NCBI RefSeq assembly: GCF_014596935.1
Contig: NZ_JACVXC010000003.1
Location: forward strand, 372,001-436,000
Reading direction: 5' to 3'
Length of the DNA: 64,000 nt
Source of the DNA: Aestuariibaculum suncheonense
GTDB taxonomy: Bacteria > Bacteroidota > Bacteroidia > Flavobacteriales > Flavobacteriaceae
The notes under the pieces were generated by a model, which saw only the letters and a program-made list of their open reading frames with translations, did not search any database and was not told the origin of the DNA. Below, in pieces: positions 8,139-16,510 of this stretch (positions are counted from its first letter, which is position 1; each line of letters begins with the position of its first letter). The position numbers and the translations under genes are program-made.

Positions 8139-8765
8139 TTAAATCACGTAAAAGAAAATCATAAAAAAATGGCAAATAGCACCTGCCAAAACAAACAAAT
8201 GCCAGATGACATGGTTATAAGGAATTTTTTCAATGGCGTAGAATATGATTCCAACAGTATAAGCTAATCCGCCAGCAAATAGGAGTAAAATACCATTACT
8301 TTGCATGACACTACTAAGGTGTGAAAAATCGAAAACAATCAACCAGCCCATAACCAAATACAGTAAAGTTGAAAACACACTAAATCGCCCTGTAAAAAAC
8401 AATTTTAAAACCACACCAAACGCTGCAATACCCCAGACCACCCAAAATAAAGGCCAGCTCAAACTTTTAGTCAGAGAAATTAATAATACAGGTGTGTAGG
8501 AGCCGGCTATTAGAATGTAAATACCAATATGGTCTACAATTCTAAAATAGTGTTTGTTTTTTTCATGCTTGACTGCATGATACAATGTGGATGCTGAAAA
8601 CAATACAATAATCGACAGTCCGTAAACCACCACACTAAACAAACTGTATGGCGTTTTATGGGTATTAAACAAGAGGAGCATCACCAAACCCACGGCTCCA
8701 AAAACAGCTCCAATAGCATGAGATGTTGCATTTAGTTTTTCTTCTAATGGGGTTTGAACACGCAT
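8139..8765 (-). CDS. PAQR / hemolysin III family membrane protein
   Basis: 208 residues with seven predicted membrane helices. PAQR hallmarks are visible: EEKLNATSHAIGAVFG at the N-terminus, SASTLYHAVKH in helix 2 and HVIWHLFVLAGAICHFF at the C-terminus; the Ser, Asp (VDHIGIYILIAGSYTP) and three His form the putative zinc site of the YqfA/TrhA class. Bacterial members have been linked to membrane fluidity and energy homeostasis; the hemolysin name is historical. It is tightly packed between the DUF4294 and GNAT genes. Confidence 0.88.
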   Translation of the reverse strand: MRVQTPLEEKLNATSHAIGAVFGAVGLVMLLLFNTHKTPYSLFSVVVYGLSIIVLFSASTLYHAVKHEKNKHYFRIVDHIGIYILIAGSYTPVLLISLTKSLSWPLFWVVWGIAAFGVVLKLFFTGRFSVFSTLLYLVMGWLIVFDFSHLSSVMQSNGILLLFAGGLAYTVGIIFYAIEKIPYNHVIWHLFVLAGAICHFFMIFFYVI

Positions 8766-8766
8766 C

Positions 8767-9447
8767 TTATTCTGCTGTTTTATTATTCATCCATTTATCT
8801 GTTAAATCGTAAAAATTGTATTTCACTGCCGATTCCTGGCGCTCCAATAAGCCGCTTTGGAAGCTTCGTAACAGTATGTCTTCAATTAAATAATCTTCCT
8901 TCACAAGCAACGGATTGAACTCACGTTTTAATGAAATATCGAACATACTTGCCGTGGTATTATACCAGAAGGCACGCCAGCCGCTGCGCAATTCCTTTAC
9001 CAAATCAAAAGCTGTAGTTCCGGTTTGACGATGAATGAGTTTTACTAAAATTTGTCCTTCAGTTCGCGAAAACTTCTTTAGTTTTTCCGAAAACTCTCCT
9101 TCTATATATTTTTGCACCTGTTTGGTGTATCTGTTTTTATCTCGATTGCGTTTTAAAGATGCCAATCGGGTATTCATGGAATCTAAACGATCGGCTGCCA
9201 TTTTTGCATACGGATAAACCTTTAGGGTTTTCCGACGTAGAATTAAATACCGGATACGGTCGTCGCGATTATCAAATTTCAGTTTATTTAAAATATAAAC
9301 TTCTTCTAAATCTACCGATGCCTTAGGGATTGAATCACCATCAATAATTAGATAGGTAATACTGGTAGAATCCTGTTCGAATTCATTGATTTGAGCCAAT
9401 GAAAGGACAGGCAGCAAGCAAATTAAGTATATAAAAACATTCTTCAT
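8767..9447 (-). CDS. DUF4294 secreted protein
   Basis: 226 residues from the ATG at 9447; a TTG two codons upstream is less likely. A signal peptide (KNVFIYLICLLPVLSLAQ) precedes the DUF4294 domain characterised by DGDSIPKASVDLEEVYI and RKTLKVYPYAKMAADRL. It is restricted to Bacteroidota as far as I know and probably periplasmic; the function is unknown. It is the first gene of a three-gene minus-strand unit (DUF4294, PAQR, GNAT) with 1-bp gaps. Confidence 0.82.
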   Translation of the reverse strand: MKNVFIYLICLLPVLSLAQINEFEQDSTSITYLIIDGDSIPKASVDLEEVYILNKLKFDNRDDRIRYLILRRKTLKVYPYAKMAADRLDSMNTRLASLKRNRDKNRYTKQVQKYIEGEFSEKLKKFSRTEGQILVKLIHRQTGTTAFDLVKELRSGWRAFWYNTTASMFDISLKREFNPLLVKEDYLIEDILLRSFQSGLLERQESAVKYNFYDLTDKWMNNKTAE

Positions 9448-9640
9448 AAACAATATTGGAGCAATTAGCTTTTCAAAATTACTAATTTACATTTTGAAAA
9501 CATTTTTTTTAGAAGGTTTCTTTCCCTGAAGACTTCATCTGCTTTAAACGCTAAAATAATTCTAAAACGATCAATATATTCCCCTTCTATAGCGCTTGAA
9601 TTCTCATAATATTATTATTTTAGTGCAAAACTTTTTAAAC

Positions 9641-10729
9641 ATGACGAAGAAGAGTATTCTAAACGAAAAGTCAATCGACTTTTTAGAAAAATATTTAAAT
9701 AATGCAGCTCCTACAGGGTACGAATGGACGGGGCAAAAATTATGGATGGACTACCTTAAACCATATGTTGATGAGTTCATTACGGACACTTACGGAACTG
9801 CTGTTGGAGTTATCAATCCGAAAGCCGAATATAAAGTTGTTATTGAAGGTCATGCCGATGAAATTTCATGGTATGTAAACTATATTTCTGAAAACGGATT
9901 AATTTACGTAATCCGTAATGGTGGTAGTGATCATCAAATCGCGCCGAGTAAAGTGGTAAATATTCACACTAAAAATGGCATTGTTAAAGGTGTTTTTGGA
10001 TGGCCGGCGATTCACACCAGAAAATCAGGAAATGAAGAAGCCCCTAAACCAGATAATATTTTTATAGACTGTGGTTGTAAAACCAAAGAAGAAGTTGAAG
10101 CTTTAGGTGTTCATGTAGGTTGCGTGATTACTTACCCTGATGAATTCCATATTTTAAATGGTGATAAGTTTGTTTGTCGTGCTTTAGATAATCGTATGGG
10201 TGGATTTATGATTGCTGAAGTAGCTCGTTTATTAAAAGAAAACAATAAAACCTTACCTTTCGGATTATATATTGTAAATGCTGTACAAGAAGAAATTGGA
10301 TTACGTGGTGCTGAAATGATTGCGCACACCATTAAACCAAATGCAGCTATTGTAACCGACGTAACTCACGATACCACAACACCTATGATTGAAAAGAAAG
10401 TTCAAGGTGAAATAGAATATGGTAACGGTCCGGTCATCGCTTATGCTCCTGCAGTACAACAAAAACTACGCGATTTAATTACCGATACCGCTGAAGCAAA
10501 CAAAATTCCATTCCAACGTAGTGCTTTATCTCGTGCTACTGGAACCGATACCGATGCTTTTGCTTACAGCAATGGTGGTGTCGCTTCAGCTTTAATTTCA
10601 TTACCATTACGTTACATGCACACAACTGTTGAAATGGTACATAGAGATGATGTTGAAAACGTGATTAAATTAATTTACGAAAGTTTACTTAACATTAAAG
10701 ACGGCGAGACATTCAGCTATTTTAAATAA
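9641..10729 (+). CDS. M42 family metallopeptidase
   Basis: 362 residues from the ATG at 9641 (TKKSILNEKSIDFLEKYL follows); the frame is open to a TTG at 9596 but that extension is not family-like. Dinuclear-metal ligands of the M42/FrvX aminopeptidase family are visible: His in EGHADEISW, Asp in RALDNRMGGF, the catalytic pair QEEIGLRG, Asp in VTDVTHDT and His in RYMHTTVE. It probably works as a cytoplasmic, often dodecameric, aminopeptidase; glucanase names in this family are historical. It is monocistronic, with a strong terminator immediately downstream. Confidence 0.9.
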   Translation: MTKKSILNEKSIDFLEKYLNNAAPTGYEWTGQKLWMDYLKPYVDEFITDTYGTAVGVINPKAEYKVVIEGHADEISWYVNYISENGLIYVIRNGGSDHQIAPSKVVNIHTKNGIVKGVFGWPAIHTRKSGNEEAPKPDNIFIDCGCKTKEEVEALGVHVGCVITYPDEFHILNGDKFVCRALDNRMGGFMIAEVARLLKENNKTLPFGLYIVNAVQEEIGLRGAEMIAHTIKPNAAIVTDVTHDTTTPMIEKKVQGEIEYGNGPVIAYAPAVQQKLRDLITDTAEANKIPFQRSALSRATGTDTDAFAYSNGGVASALISLPLRYMHTTVEMVHRDDVENVIKLIYESLLNIKDGETFSYFK

Positions 10730-10732
10730 TTT

Positions 10733-10758
10733 AAAAAGCCTCTTCATCGAGGCTTTTT
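10733..10758 (+). terminator. Terminator after M42 peptidase gene
   Basis: Stem AAAAAGCCTC / GAGGCTTTTT with a 6-base loop, then a long T-run. It ends only 12 bp before the Nudix start codon, an unusually tight arrangement. Confidence 0.88.
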
Positions 10759-10770
10759 CTTTTTTTTGTT

Positions 10771-11322
10771 ATGGACGAATATATAGACATTGTTGATGCC
10801 AACGGCATTCCAACCGGTAAGACTGAATTAAAATCGGTGATTCATCAAAAGGGCTATTTTCACAATACGGTACACATCTGGTTTTACACCAAAAACGGCG
10901 ACATACTGCTTTCACAACGCTCTGCAAAAAAAAGTATTTGTCCGTTAATGTGGGATGTTTCAGTTGCCGGACATATCGACGCCGGAGAATCTATTGAACA
11001 AGCGGCTTTACGTGAAACCAAAGAAGAAATTGGCTTAATAATTACCGAATCTGACTTGCAAAAAATCGGCATGTTTCAATGCTTTCAAAGTTACGATTCT
11101 GATATTAATGACAACGAATTTCACCACACCTACATCTGTGAATTAAAACAGTCTTTAAGTACCTTGATTCCACAGGAGGAAGAGGTTGAAGCTCTAAAAT
11201 TAGTTTCGTTAAATGATTTTCAATATTTTATAGATTATATTGGCATCGACAATCACTTTGTACCTTCAAATAAAAAGTATTATGAGGTGGTATTGGAAAC
11301 AATCGTAGAAGTTGTAAATTAA
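10771..11322 (+). CDS. Nudix hydrolase (IPP isomerase-like)
   Basis: 183 residues with a perfect Nudix box starting at GHIDAGES and running through RETKEEIGL (G-x5-E-x7-R-E-U-x-E-E-x-G-U). The N-terminus DEYIDIVDANGIPTGK and FHNTVHIWFY resemble the YfcD / isopentenyl-diphosphate isomerase-like subgroup, but the Cys expected in true type I IDI catalysis is not in an obvious equivalent place, so a nucleotide or diphosphate hydrolase is as likely. It begins just 12 bp after a terminator; its promoter must overlap that hairpin or lie inside the M42 gene. Confidence 0.87.
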   Translation: MDEYIDIVDANGIPTGKTELKSVIHQKGYFHNTVHIWFYTKNGDILLSQRSAKKSICPLMWDVSVAGHIDAGESIEQAALRETKEEIGLIITESDLQKIGMFQCFQSYDSDINDNEFHHTYICELKQSLSTLIPQEEEVEALKLVSLNDFQYFIDYIGIDNHFVPSNKKYYEVVLETIVEVVN

Positions 11323-11345
11323 ATTCTTCTTACTACTTTCAATAC

Positions 11346-12020
11346 ATGAATTTAATCCTACTGGCTTTAGCTCCCATTTGCATCATTATTCTTTACATTT
11401 ATTACAAAGATAAATACGAAAAGGAACCACCAAAACTACTTATTGTTTCGTTTTTATTGGGTGCTATTTTGAGCATATGCATTACCACAGTAATGTATTA
11501 CGGTTTTGATATTGTATTACCATTACCAAACAAAACGAGTATACTTGAGCAATTTATAAAAGCCTTTTTTGTAGTGGGTTTCACCGAAGAATACAGCAAG
11601 TACATTATTGTAAAATACTACGCTCAGACTAAAGCTGCCTTTAACGAACCTTTTGATGGTATTGTATATGCTGTTATGGTTTCGATGGGTTTTGCGGCTA
11701 CCGAGAATATTGTTTATGTACTCGATAGTGGTATACAAACAGCTTTGTTACGAGCTTTTACGGCAGTACCAGCACATGCAACATTTGGCATCCTCATGGG
11801 ATATTATATAGGTAAAGCGAAATTTTCTAAACACCGTATATTACTAAACATTGCCGGATTAGGCCTCGCCATTCTATTTCACGGGGCTTACGACTTTTTC
11901 CTGTTTATTGACTTTGTTCCTGGTATTTGGACAGGAGCATTTATATCCCTATTTATTGGCATTGTATTATCCCGAAACGCCATAATTACACACCAGAATA
12001 ATTCACATTTTAAGATTTAA
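11346..12020 (+). CDS. PrsW-family intramembrane metalloprotease
   Basis: 224 residues with six or seven membrane helices. Conserved PrsW motifs are visible: FTEEYSKY (the E-E-x-x-K pair), a second polar motif AVPAHATFGILMGYYIGKAK, and FHGAYDFFLF at the C-terminal end. In Bacillus PrsW starts cleavage of the anti-sigma factor RsiW; the substrate here is unknown and no anti-sigma gene is adjacent. Position 24 bp after the Nudix gene suggests co-transcription. It converges on the DEAD-like gene, 3 bp from its stop. Confidence 0.85.
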   Translation: MNLILLALAPICIIILYIYYKDKYEKEPPKLLIVSFLLGAILSICITTVMYYGFDIVLPLPNKTSILEQFIKAFFVVGFTEEYSKYIIVKYYAQTKAAFNEPFDGIVYAVMVSMGFAATENIVYVLDSGIQTALLRAFTAVPAHATFGILMGYYIGKAKFSKHRILLNIAGLGLAILFHGAYDFFLFIDFVPGIWTGAFISLFIGIVLSRNAIITHQNNSHFKI

Positions 12021-12023
12021 AAC

Positions 12024-12638
12024 TTACTTCTTCACAACCACCGTTTCAGCGTTATACATAAACGTCTCTTCCCAACGTTCGTAACGGGCATCATAACGGT
12101 CTGTAAATACTAAATACTGACATTTACCAATACTTTCTGGGGTTCTGTTAATCTCTGAAACCATATTCGTTTTAAAAACAAAATCGGCATCTTCAACGAT
12201 AAACATTTGTAGTTTATTCAGGTTGATACTGTTCAGATAAAACAGTTTATTAATACGTTTTGGTGTACCAATAATCACATCAACTCCAACATAAATATCT
12301 TCTCGCTGTTTTTCAAGATCGTACTCTTCGTAAGCACAATACACTCGCAAATCGGTGCCTTTAGAATAAGTATTGAATGTTGCTTCTAATTCTAAAGCCG
12401 ATTGCTTGTCTTTTACAAAAATTAAAGCACGAGGTGCATCCTCAAAAGCTGCCTTTAATTTATTAACCACACTAATTACCAAACTTGTTGTTTTTCCTGA
12501 ATTTACAGGAGCCACTACAATCATACTCAAACCTCCCTTTATTTTAGATAAAATTTTAGACTGAAGGTCATTGGGTTCTAAAATACCTTGAGTTTCCAAA
12601 TTTTCTTTAAGAGGTTCTAGTAATTTTTTAAAAGACAT
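12024..12638 (-). CDS. DEAD-box helicase-like protein, N-terminal RecA domain only
   Basis: 204 residues from the ATG at 12638 (SFKKLLEPLKENLETQG follows); an in-frame ATG 87 bp upstream would add a non-family extension. It has a Q-motif-like LQSKILSKI, motif I APVNSGKTT, motif Ia ALIFVKDKQSA, motif Ib IIGTPKRINKL and motif II VEDAD in place of DEAD. The second RecA domain (motifs IV-VI) is missing, so unwinding by itself is unlikely. Flavobacteria commonly carry this short form next to unrelated genes (recollection). A role as an RNA chaperone or regulatory partner of a full helicase is inference. Confidence 0.8.
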   Translation of the reverse strand: MSFKKLLEPLKENLETQGILEPNDLQSKILSKIKGGLSMIVVAPVNSGKTTSLVISVVNKLKAAFEDAPRALIFVKDKQSALELEATFNTYSKGTDLRVYCAYEEYDLEKQREDIYVGVDVIIGTPKRINKLFYLNSINLNKLQMFIVEDADFVFKTNMVSEINRTPESIGKCQYLVFTDRYDARYERWEETFMYNAETVVVKK

Positions 12639-12755
12639 GTTGTTTTCGTTTTGTGCTGCAAAGATAGCCTTTTCAATAAAACTCAAGGTTGGAATGGCAC
12701 CGAAATATCCAAACAGCAAGCACATTAATTACTCCAAAAATTATAAAAAAGAAAA

Positions 12756-12775
12756 GGCGTTCATCTCTGAACGCC
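12756..12775 (-). terminator. Terminator of the NTF2-YceI operon
   Basis: GGCGTTC / GAACGCC hairpin with a 6-base loop, followed on the minus strand by a TTTTCTTTTTT run, about 35 bp after the yceI stop. Confidence 0.82.
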
Positions 12776-12809
12776 CCTTTCTCTGCTATTAGTCACTCTG
12801 TATGTCTAA

Positions 12810-13388
12810 TTAAAACTGTAAATCTGTTACTAAGTCAAATTCGTCGTAAATAGCTTTATCTTTTAAATCGTCGAAAAAGCTAGTTGAACCATAGCGTACA
12901 TCATATTTTGTTCTGTCTACTTTTAAAGCTGCTGTAGCTTTATTTCCATATACTGAAATTTCAAAGTTCACAGGATTTGTTTTTCCTTTTATCGTTAAAT
13001 CGGCTGTTACTTCGTAAGAGTTTTTTCCTTTAGCTTTTACTTTAGTGAATACTAATTTTGCTGTTGGGAATTTTTCAACACCAAAGAAATCATCAGATTT
13101 TAAGTGTCCGTCTAATTTCCCTTTGTATTCTCCTTCTAAATCTGTAGCACCAATAGTTGTCATATCAATTACGAATTCTCCGCCTACTAATTTATCGCCA
13201 TCGAAACTTAATGAACCTGATTCAATAGCAACAGTACCCTCGTGAGATCCGGTTACTTTATACCCTTTCCACACTACTGTGCTTGACTCTACTTTTACTG
13301 CTTTTTTCTCAACATCATTGTTTGCAAACGCAAATGATGTAAATGCTACTAAAGCTACTACTGCTAAATTTTTAATGGTCTTTTTCAT
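12810..13388 (-). CDS. YceI family periplasmic lipid-binding protein
   Basis: 192 residues with a signal peptide (residues 1-22, cleavage after FAFA). The mature part is the YceI lipocalin-like barrel: TVVWKGYKVTGSHEGTV, GGEFVIDMTTIGATD, KSDDFFGVEKFPTAKL and DRTKYDVRYGS are the usual blocks. The family binds isoprenoids or other amphiphiles in the periplasm and is often induced by stress or pH. It forms an operon with the NTF2-like gene (27-bp gap) downstream of a Crp/Fnr regulator gene and a 22-bp palindrome, which suggests dedicated control. Confidence 0.9.
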   Translation of the reverse strand: MKKTIKNLAVVALVAFTSFAFANNDVEKKAVKVESSTVVWKGYKVTGSHEGTVAIESGSLSFDGDKLVGGEFVIDMTTIGATDLEGEYKGKLDGHLKSDDFFGVEKFPTAKLVFTKVKAKGKNSYEVTADLTIKGKTNPVNFEISVYGNKATAALKVDRTKYDVRYGSTSFFDDLKDKAIYDEFDLVTDLQF

Positions 13389-13415
13389 TTTTTATTTTAT
13401 TTAAGTTTGATTTAT

Positions 13416-13775
13416 TTATGATCCGTAATAGAATCGTTCTTTAATTATTTTACCGTCTTTCCACTCTTGAACAGCAATTTGATTATAGTTTTTAATCCCC
13501 CAATCTTTATGTGTATAATCAAAATGCCATTCAACCATTGTGGTATTTTCGCCAACAGCTACTTTTAAAGGTTTTGCTGACCTAAATTCTGTTATGGCGT
13601 TAAAAAATTCTTCTTCTCTTTTTCTATTCAATTCTTTCCCTACGTACTCTGGGTTATCATTTTCCTGCATGATAACATCGTCATGATAAAACTCTTCAAA
13701 GGCTTCCATAGCTTTACCTTGTAGAATTAAATCGTTCACAGCACTTATTTTTTGTATTAACGTGCAACTTTCCAT
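13416..13775 (-). CDS. NTF2-like / SnoaL-like domain protein
   Basis: 119 residues, a cone-shaped NTF2-like fold protein without signal peptide. Typical features are the opening helices with GKAMEAFEEFYHDDVIMQENDNP, the central TTMVEWHFDY and the terminal AVQEWKDGKIIKERFYYG. Members range from ketosteroid isomerases to ligand-binding proteins; no catalytic Asp/His pair can be assigned safely, so the activity is open. It is the first gene of a two-gene operon with yceI and is preceded by a perfect palindrome 72 bp upstream. Confidence 0.83.
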   Translation of the reverse strand: MESCTLIQKISAVNDLILQGKAMEAFEEFYHDDVIMQENDNPEYVGKELNRKREEEFFNAITEFRSAKPLKVAVGENTTMVEWHFDYTHKDWGIKNYNQIAVQEWKDGKIIKERFYYGS

Positions 13776-13846
13776 ATGTTACTTATTTTGAACATGACAA
13801 AGTTCAGAAACATCTACGTGAAGAAAAATGAAGTAGATTATCAAAT

Positions 13847-13868
13847 GATGTTAAACTAGTTTAACATC
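13847..13868. promoter_or_regulatory. Perfect 22-bp palindrome, candidate operator
   Basis: Left half-site GATGTTAAACT followed directly by its exact reverse complement. It lies between the Crp/Fnr-type gene (stop at 13909) and the NTF2-like gene (start at 13775), 72 bp upstream of the latter. Length and symmetry fit a dimeric regulator such as the neighbouring Crp-like protein; no T-tract makes it a poor terminator. Confidence 0.6.
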
Positions 13869-13908
13869 TCTTAAAACCACTGGAAACACTTGTGTTTTGA
13901 ATAAAAAA

Positions 13909-14493
13909 CTACTGTTCTAAAATAAGCTGACTTTTAATTTTACTTAGAAATTCTTTGGTAATACCAAGGTAAGATGCAATCATATATTGCGGAATACGCT
14001 GCTCAATTAAAGGATATTGTTCTCTAAAATATAAGTATTGTTCTTTTGCTGTCAGGCTAAAATTCCTAACAATTCGTTTTTGTGAGGCAACAAAGGCGCG
14101 CTCTACAATTTTTCTAAAAAAACGCTCCAGCTGAGGTATCTCACGGTATAAGTCTTCAACAACATCATAAGAAATCATAATAAGTTCTGAATTTTCTAAA
14201 CACTGTACATTAAAATCGGCCGGCGTCTGACTAATAAAACTTCCCATATCTGAAGTCCACCAATCTTCAATAGAAAACATTATAATATGCTCCTGCCCTT
14301 CCTTATCAATATAAAATGTTTTTGTACATCCAGACAACACATAACACTCATACTTACAAACATCGCCTTGCTGTACGATATATTGTCCTTTTAAATACTT
14401 TCGAACAAATACTTTAGATTCTAAATACTCAATTTCCTTATCGGTTAAACTTATATATTTACTAATACTATTCAGTAGTGGTGCTATATTCAT
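13909..14493 (-). CDS. Crp/Fnr family transcriptional regulator
   Basis: 194 residues. The N-terminal cyclic-nucleotide-binding-like barrel (about 20-120) is recognisable in GQYIVQQGDVCKYECYVLSG and IMFSIEDWWTSDMGS; the C-terminal helix-turn-helix is QYMIASYLGITKEFLSKIK. This is the short bacteroidotal subgroup that lacks the cAMP-binding arginine signature, so the ligand is unknown. It is divergent from the MFS exporter and lies just upstream of the NTF2-YceI operon on the same strand; either could be its target. Confidence 0.88.
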   Translation of the reverse strand: MNIAPLLNSISKYISLTDKEIEYLESKVFVRKYLKGQYIVQQGDVCKYECYVLSGCTKTFYIDKEGQEHIIMFSIEDWWTSDMGSFISQTPADFNVQCLENSELIMISYDVVEDLYREIPQLERFFRKIVERAFVASQKRIVRNFSLTAKEQYLYFREQYPLIEQRIPQYMIASYLGITKEFLSKIKSQLILEQ

Positions 14494-14518
14494 TAATGCT
14501 TTAATGTAGGTTTAATTA

Positions 14519-14526
14519 CAAATTTA
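14519..14526 (-). promoter_or_regulatory. Promoter -7 box for Crp-like gene
   Basis: Minus-strand TAAATTTG fits TAnnTTTG, 26 bp before the start codon at 14493. Confidence 0.5.
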
Positions 14527-14581
14527 ATAATATAAATGAGGTTTCTTAACCTAAATTAATTTTTAACTTATTTAATAGGAT

Positions 14582-14589
14582 TACCTTTG
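14582..14589 (+). promoter_or_regulatory. Promoter -7 box abutting the MFS start codon
   Basis: TACCTTTG fits TAnnTTTG and ends 4 bp before the ATG, so transcription would begin at or inside the start codon. This predicts a leaderless mRNA. Confidence 0.5.
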
Positions 14590-14593
14590 TTTA

Positions 14594-15799
14594 ATGCAAA
14601 AAAACGAGTCTTTTAAATTTGAGTTTGTCGCTTTAATGGCTTCACTAATGTCTATTGTTGCCTTAACCATTGATGCCTTACTACCCGCTTTACCCGAAAT
14701 TGGCGCATCGTTAAATGTCACAGACCCACACAAAAACCAACTACTTATTACCATGATTTTTCTGGGTATTGGTTGCGGACAACTTGTCTTTGGACCCTTA
14801 TCGGATAGTTTCGGACGCAAACCTATAATATTCGCAGGATTTACATTATTCATCATAGCCAGTATTATATGTGTAACTACCAAAGATTTTGAAATGATGA
14901 TTTTTGGTCGCGTGCTACAGGGAATCGGTTTATCCGCTCCTCGAAGTATTTCCTTATCAATGATTCGTGATTCTTTCAGTGGCAACTATATGGCGAAAAT
15001 CATGTCGATAGTTGTGATGTTCTTTATTTTAGTGCCGGTTATTGCTCCTACTTTAGGAACGGCTTTAACCTATTTTTTTAATTGGGAATCCATATTTTAC
15101 TTCAACCTGATTTTTGGTGTCTGTATTATGTTTTGGTTTTGGAAACGACAACCTGAAACCTTAGCTCCTGAAAAGCGAATTAAATTCCGATTGAACTTAT
15201 TTATCAACGGAGCCATCGAATTTTTTAAACAAAAAGATGCCGTAGCATTCACTTTTGTATCCGGATTCATCACCGGATCGTTTATGGTATATTTAAGTAC
15301 CTCACAACAAATTTTTGAAAACCAATATAATCTTGCCGAACTATTTCCCTACATCTTTGCCAGTTTAGCCATTTCAATCGGTTTAGCTACATTCTTCAAC
15401 AGTCGTTTGGTGGTTAAATTTGGTATGTTTCGTTTAGGTTTTACTTCAGCCATAGCTTACACTGTTATTTCCTTGCTCTATGTCATTCTGTTTTGGTCGG
15501 GTAAAAATCCAAGTGTGTATATTTTGGTTGGATTTTTTGCTATGCAGTTTTTTGCTGTTGGTTTTCTCTTCGGAAACTTAAGAGCACTAGCTATGCAACC
15601 TCTAGGACATATCGCCGGAATTGGTGCAGCCATTAATGGTTTTATATCAACGGTTTTAGCCGTGCCTATCGCTAATTATATTGGAAACTTCGTGAATACT
15701 TCGGTGTTACCTTTATTTATTGGCTTTTCGGTATTTGGTATCTTATCGGTATTAGTGTTTATTTCTATAAGACGCAGAAATTCGTTATCCAGAGCTTAA
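14594..15799 (+). CDS. MFS multidrug exporter, Bcr/CflA-like
   Basis: 401 residues with twelve membrane helices. Bcr/CflA (DHA1) features are present: the opening LTIDALLPALPEIGASL, motif A GPLSDSFGRKPIIFAG in the loop between helices 2 and 3, RVLQGIGLSAPRSISLSMI in helix 4, and motif C-like VPVIAPTLGTAL in helix 5. Such proteins export drugs or small metabolites using protons. It is divergent from a Crp/Fnr-type gene (100-bp spacer), a layout that often implies control by that regulator. Substrate unknown. Confidence 0.88.
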   Translation: MQKNESFKFEFVALMASLMSIVALTIDALLPALPEIGASLNVTDPHKNQLLITMIFLGIGCGQLVFGPLSDSFGRKPIIFAGFTLFIIASIICVTTKDFEMMIFGRVLQGIGLSAPRSISLSMIRDSFSGNYMAKIMSIVVMFFILVPVIAPTLGTALTYFFNWESIFYFNLIFGVCIMFWFWKRQPETLAPEKRIKFRLNLFINGAIEFFKQKDAVAFTFVSGFITGSFMVYLSTSQQIFENQYNLAELFPYIFASLAISIGLATFFNSRLVVKFGMFRLGFTSAIAYTVISLLYVILFWSGKNPSVYILVGFFAMQFFAVGFLFGNLRALAMQPLGHIAGIGAAINGFISTVLAVPIANYIGNFVNTSVLPLFIGFSVFGILSVLVFISIRRRNSLSRA

Positions 15800-15802
15800 A
15801 AT

Positions 15803-16324
15803 TTATTGAAGATATCGGTTTTTAATCACCTCCATATGCCATAATGCATGCCCTAAAACAATAAATGCCGCTGCACGCGCTGTAATTGGAGAATTATTCG
15901 CATTGCCTTCTTGTTGTAAATCGGCTGCACTTAGTGATTTTAACAGCACAATAAAACTATATCGTACAGAAGTAAACTCTTCTATTAGAGCGTCTAAACT
16001 TTTAGCGTTGGCCTGAGCAGGAAAAGCATAATAATTTTCATCATAGCCCGGTAATGCGGTTTTGTCGTGTCTGGCAATACAAAAACAACGGTATTGAAAT
16101 ATGCGCTCCGTATCAATTATATGCTGAAAAACATCTTTAACACTCCACTTGTCTTCGGCGTAAGCATAATTCAATTTATCTTCAGGAATTCCTTTAAAAA
16201 AGGATACAACCTCCTCCAATCCTTTTTCAAAACCTTCCAGTAAGGTTCTGTTATCAGGAATCAACCCAATATAAGTTTTGTAATACGTATGATATTCTGT
16301 GTCGTGCAGGTCTGTTACTTTCAT
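15803..16324 (-). CDS. DinB / YfiT-like metal-binding protein
   Basis: 173 residues, four-helix DinB superfamily. Putative metal-ligand histidines are in WSVKDVFQHIIDTERIF (second helix) and VLGHALWHMEVIKNRYL (last helix); a further conserved stretch is FCIARHDKTALPGYDENYY. Some relatives act as bacillithiol- or mycothiol-dependent S-transferases. The start codon at 16324 gives a family-like N-terminus. The gene stands alone and converges with the MFS gene with only 3 bp between stops. No partner thiol gene is in the window. Confidence 0.83.
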   Translation of the reverse strand: MKVTDLHDTEYHTYYKTYIGLIPDNRTLLEGFEKGLEEVVSFFKGIPEDKLNYAYAEDKWSVKDVFQHIIDTERIFQYRCFCIARHDKTALPGYDENYYAFPAQANAKSLDALIEEFTSVRYSFIVLLKSLSAADLQQEGNANNSPITARAAAFIVLGHALWHMEVIKNRYLQ

Positions 16325-16510
16325 CTTTTCTAAACTTTTATTGTCTCATAAAGTTAACGAATCTTTTAAGCATTCAAAAACATAATAATAAATTACTTCT
16401 TTACTGCTTAAAATGGCTTCAGCCTTGTGAATTATTGCTATATTATTAAGGGCTTTTCAACACTTATTTTACTAAATTTACACCTTAAACCTATATTACA
16501 AATAATCAAT

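Noticed and set aside
12639-12725. N-terminal extension of the DEAD-like protein
   Set aside because: The extra 29 residues are not family-like and precede a well-placed ATG.
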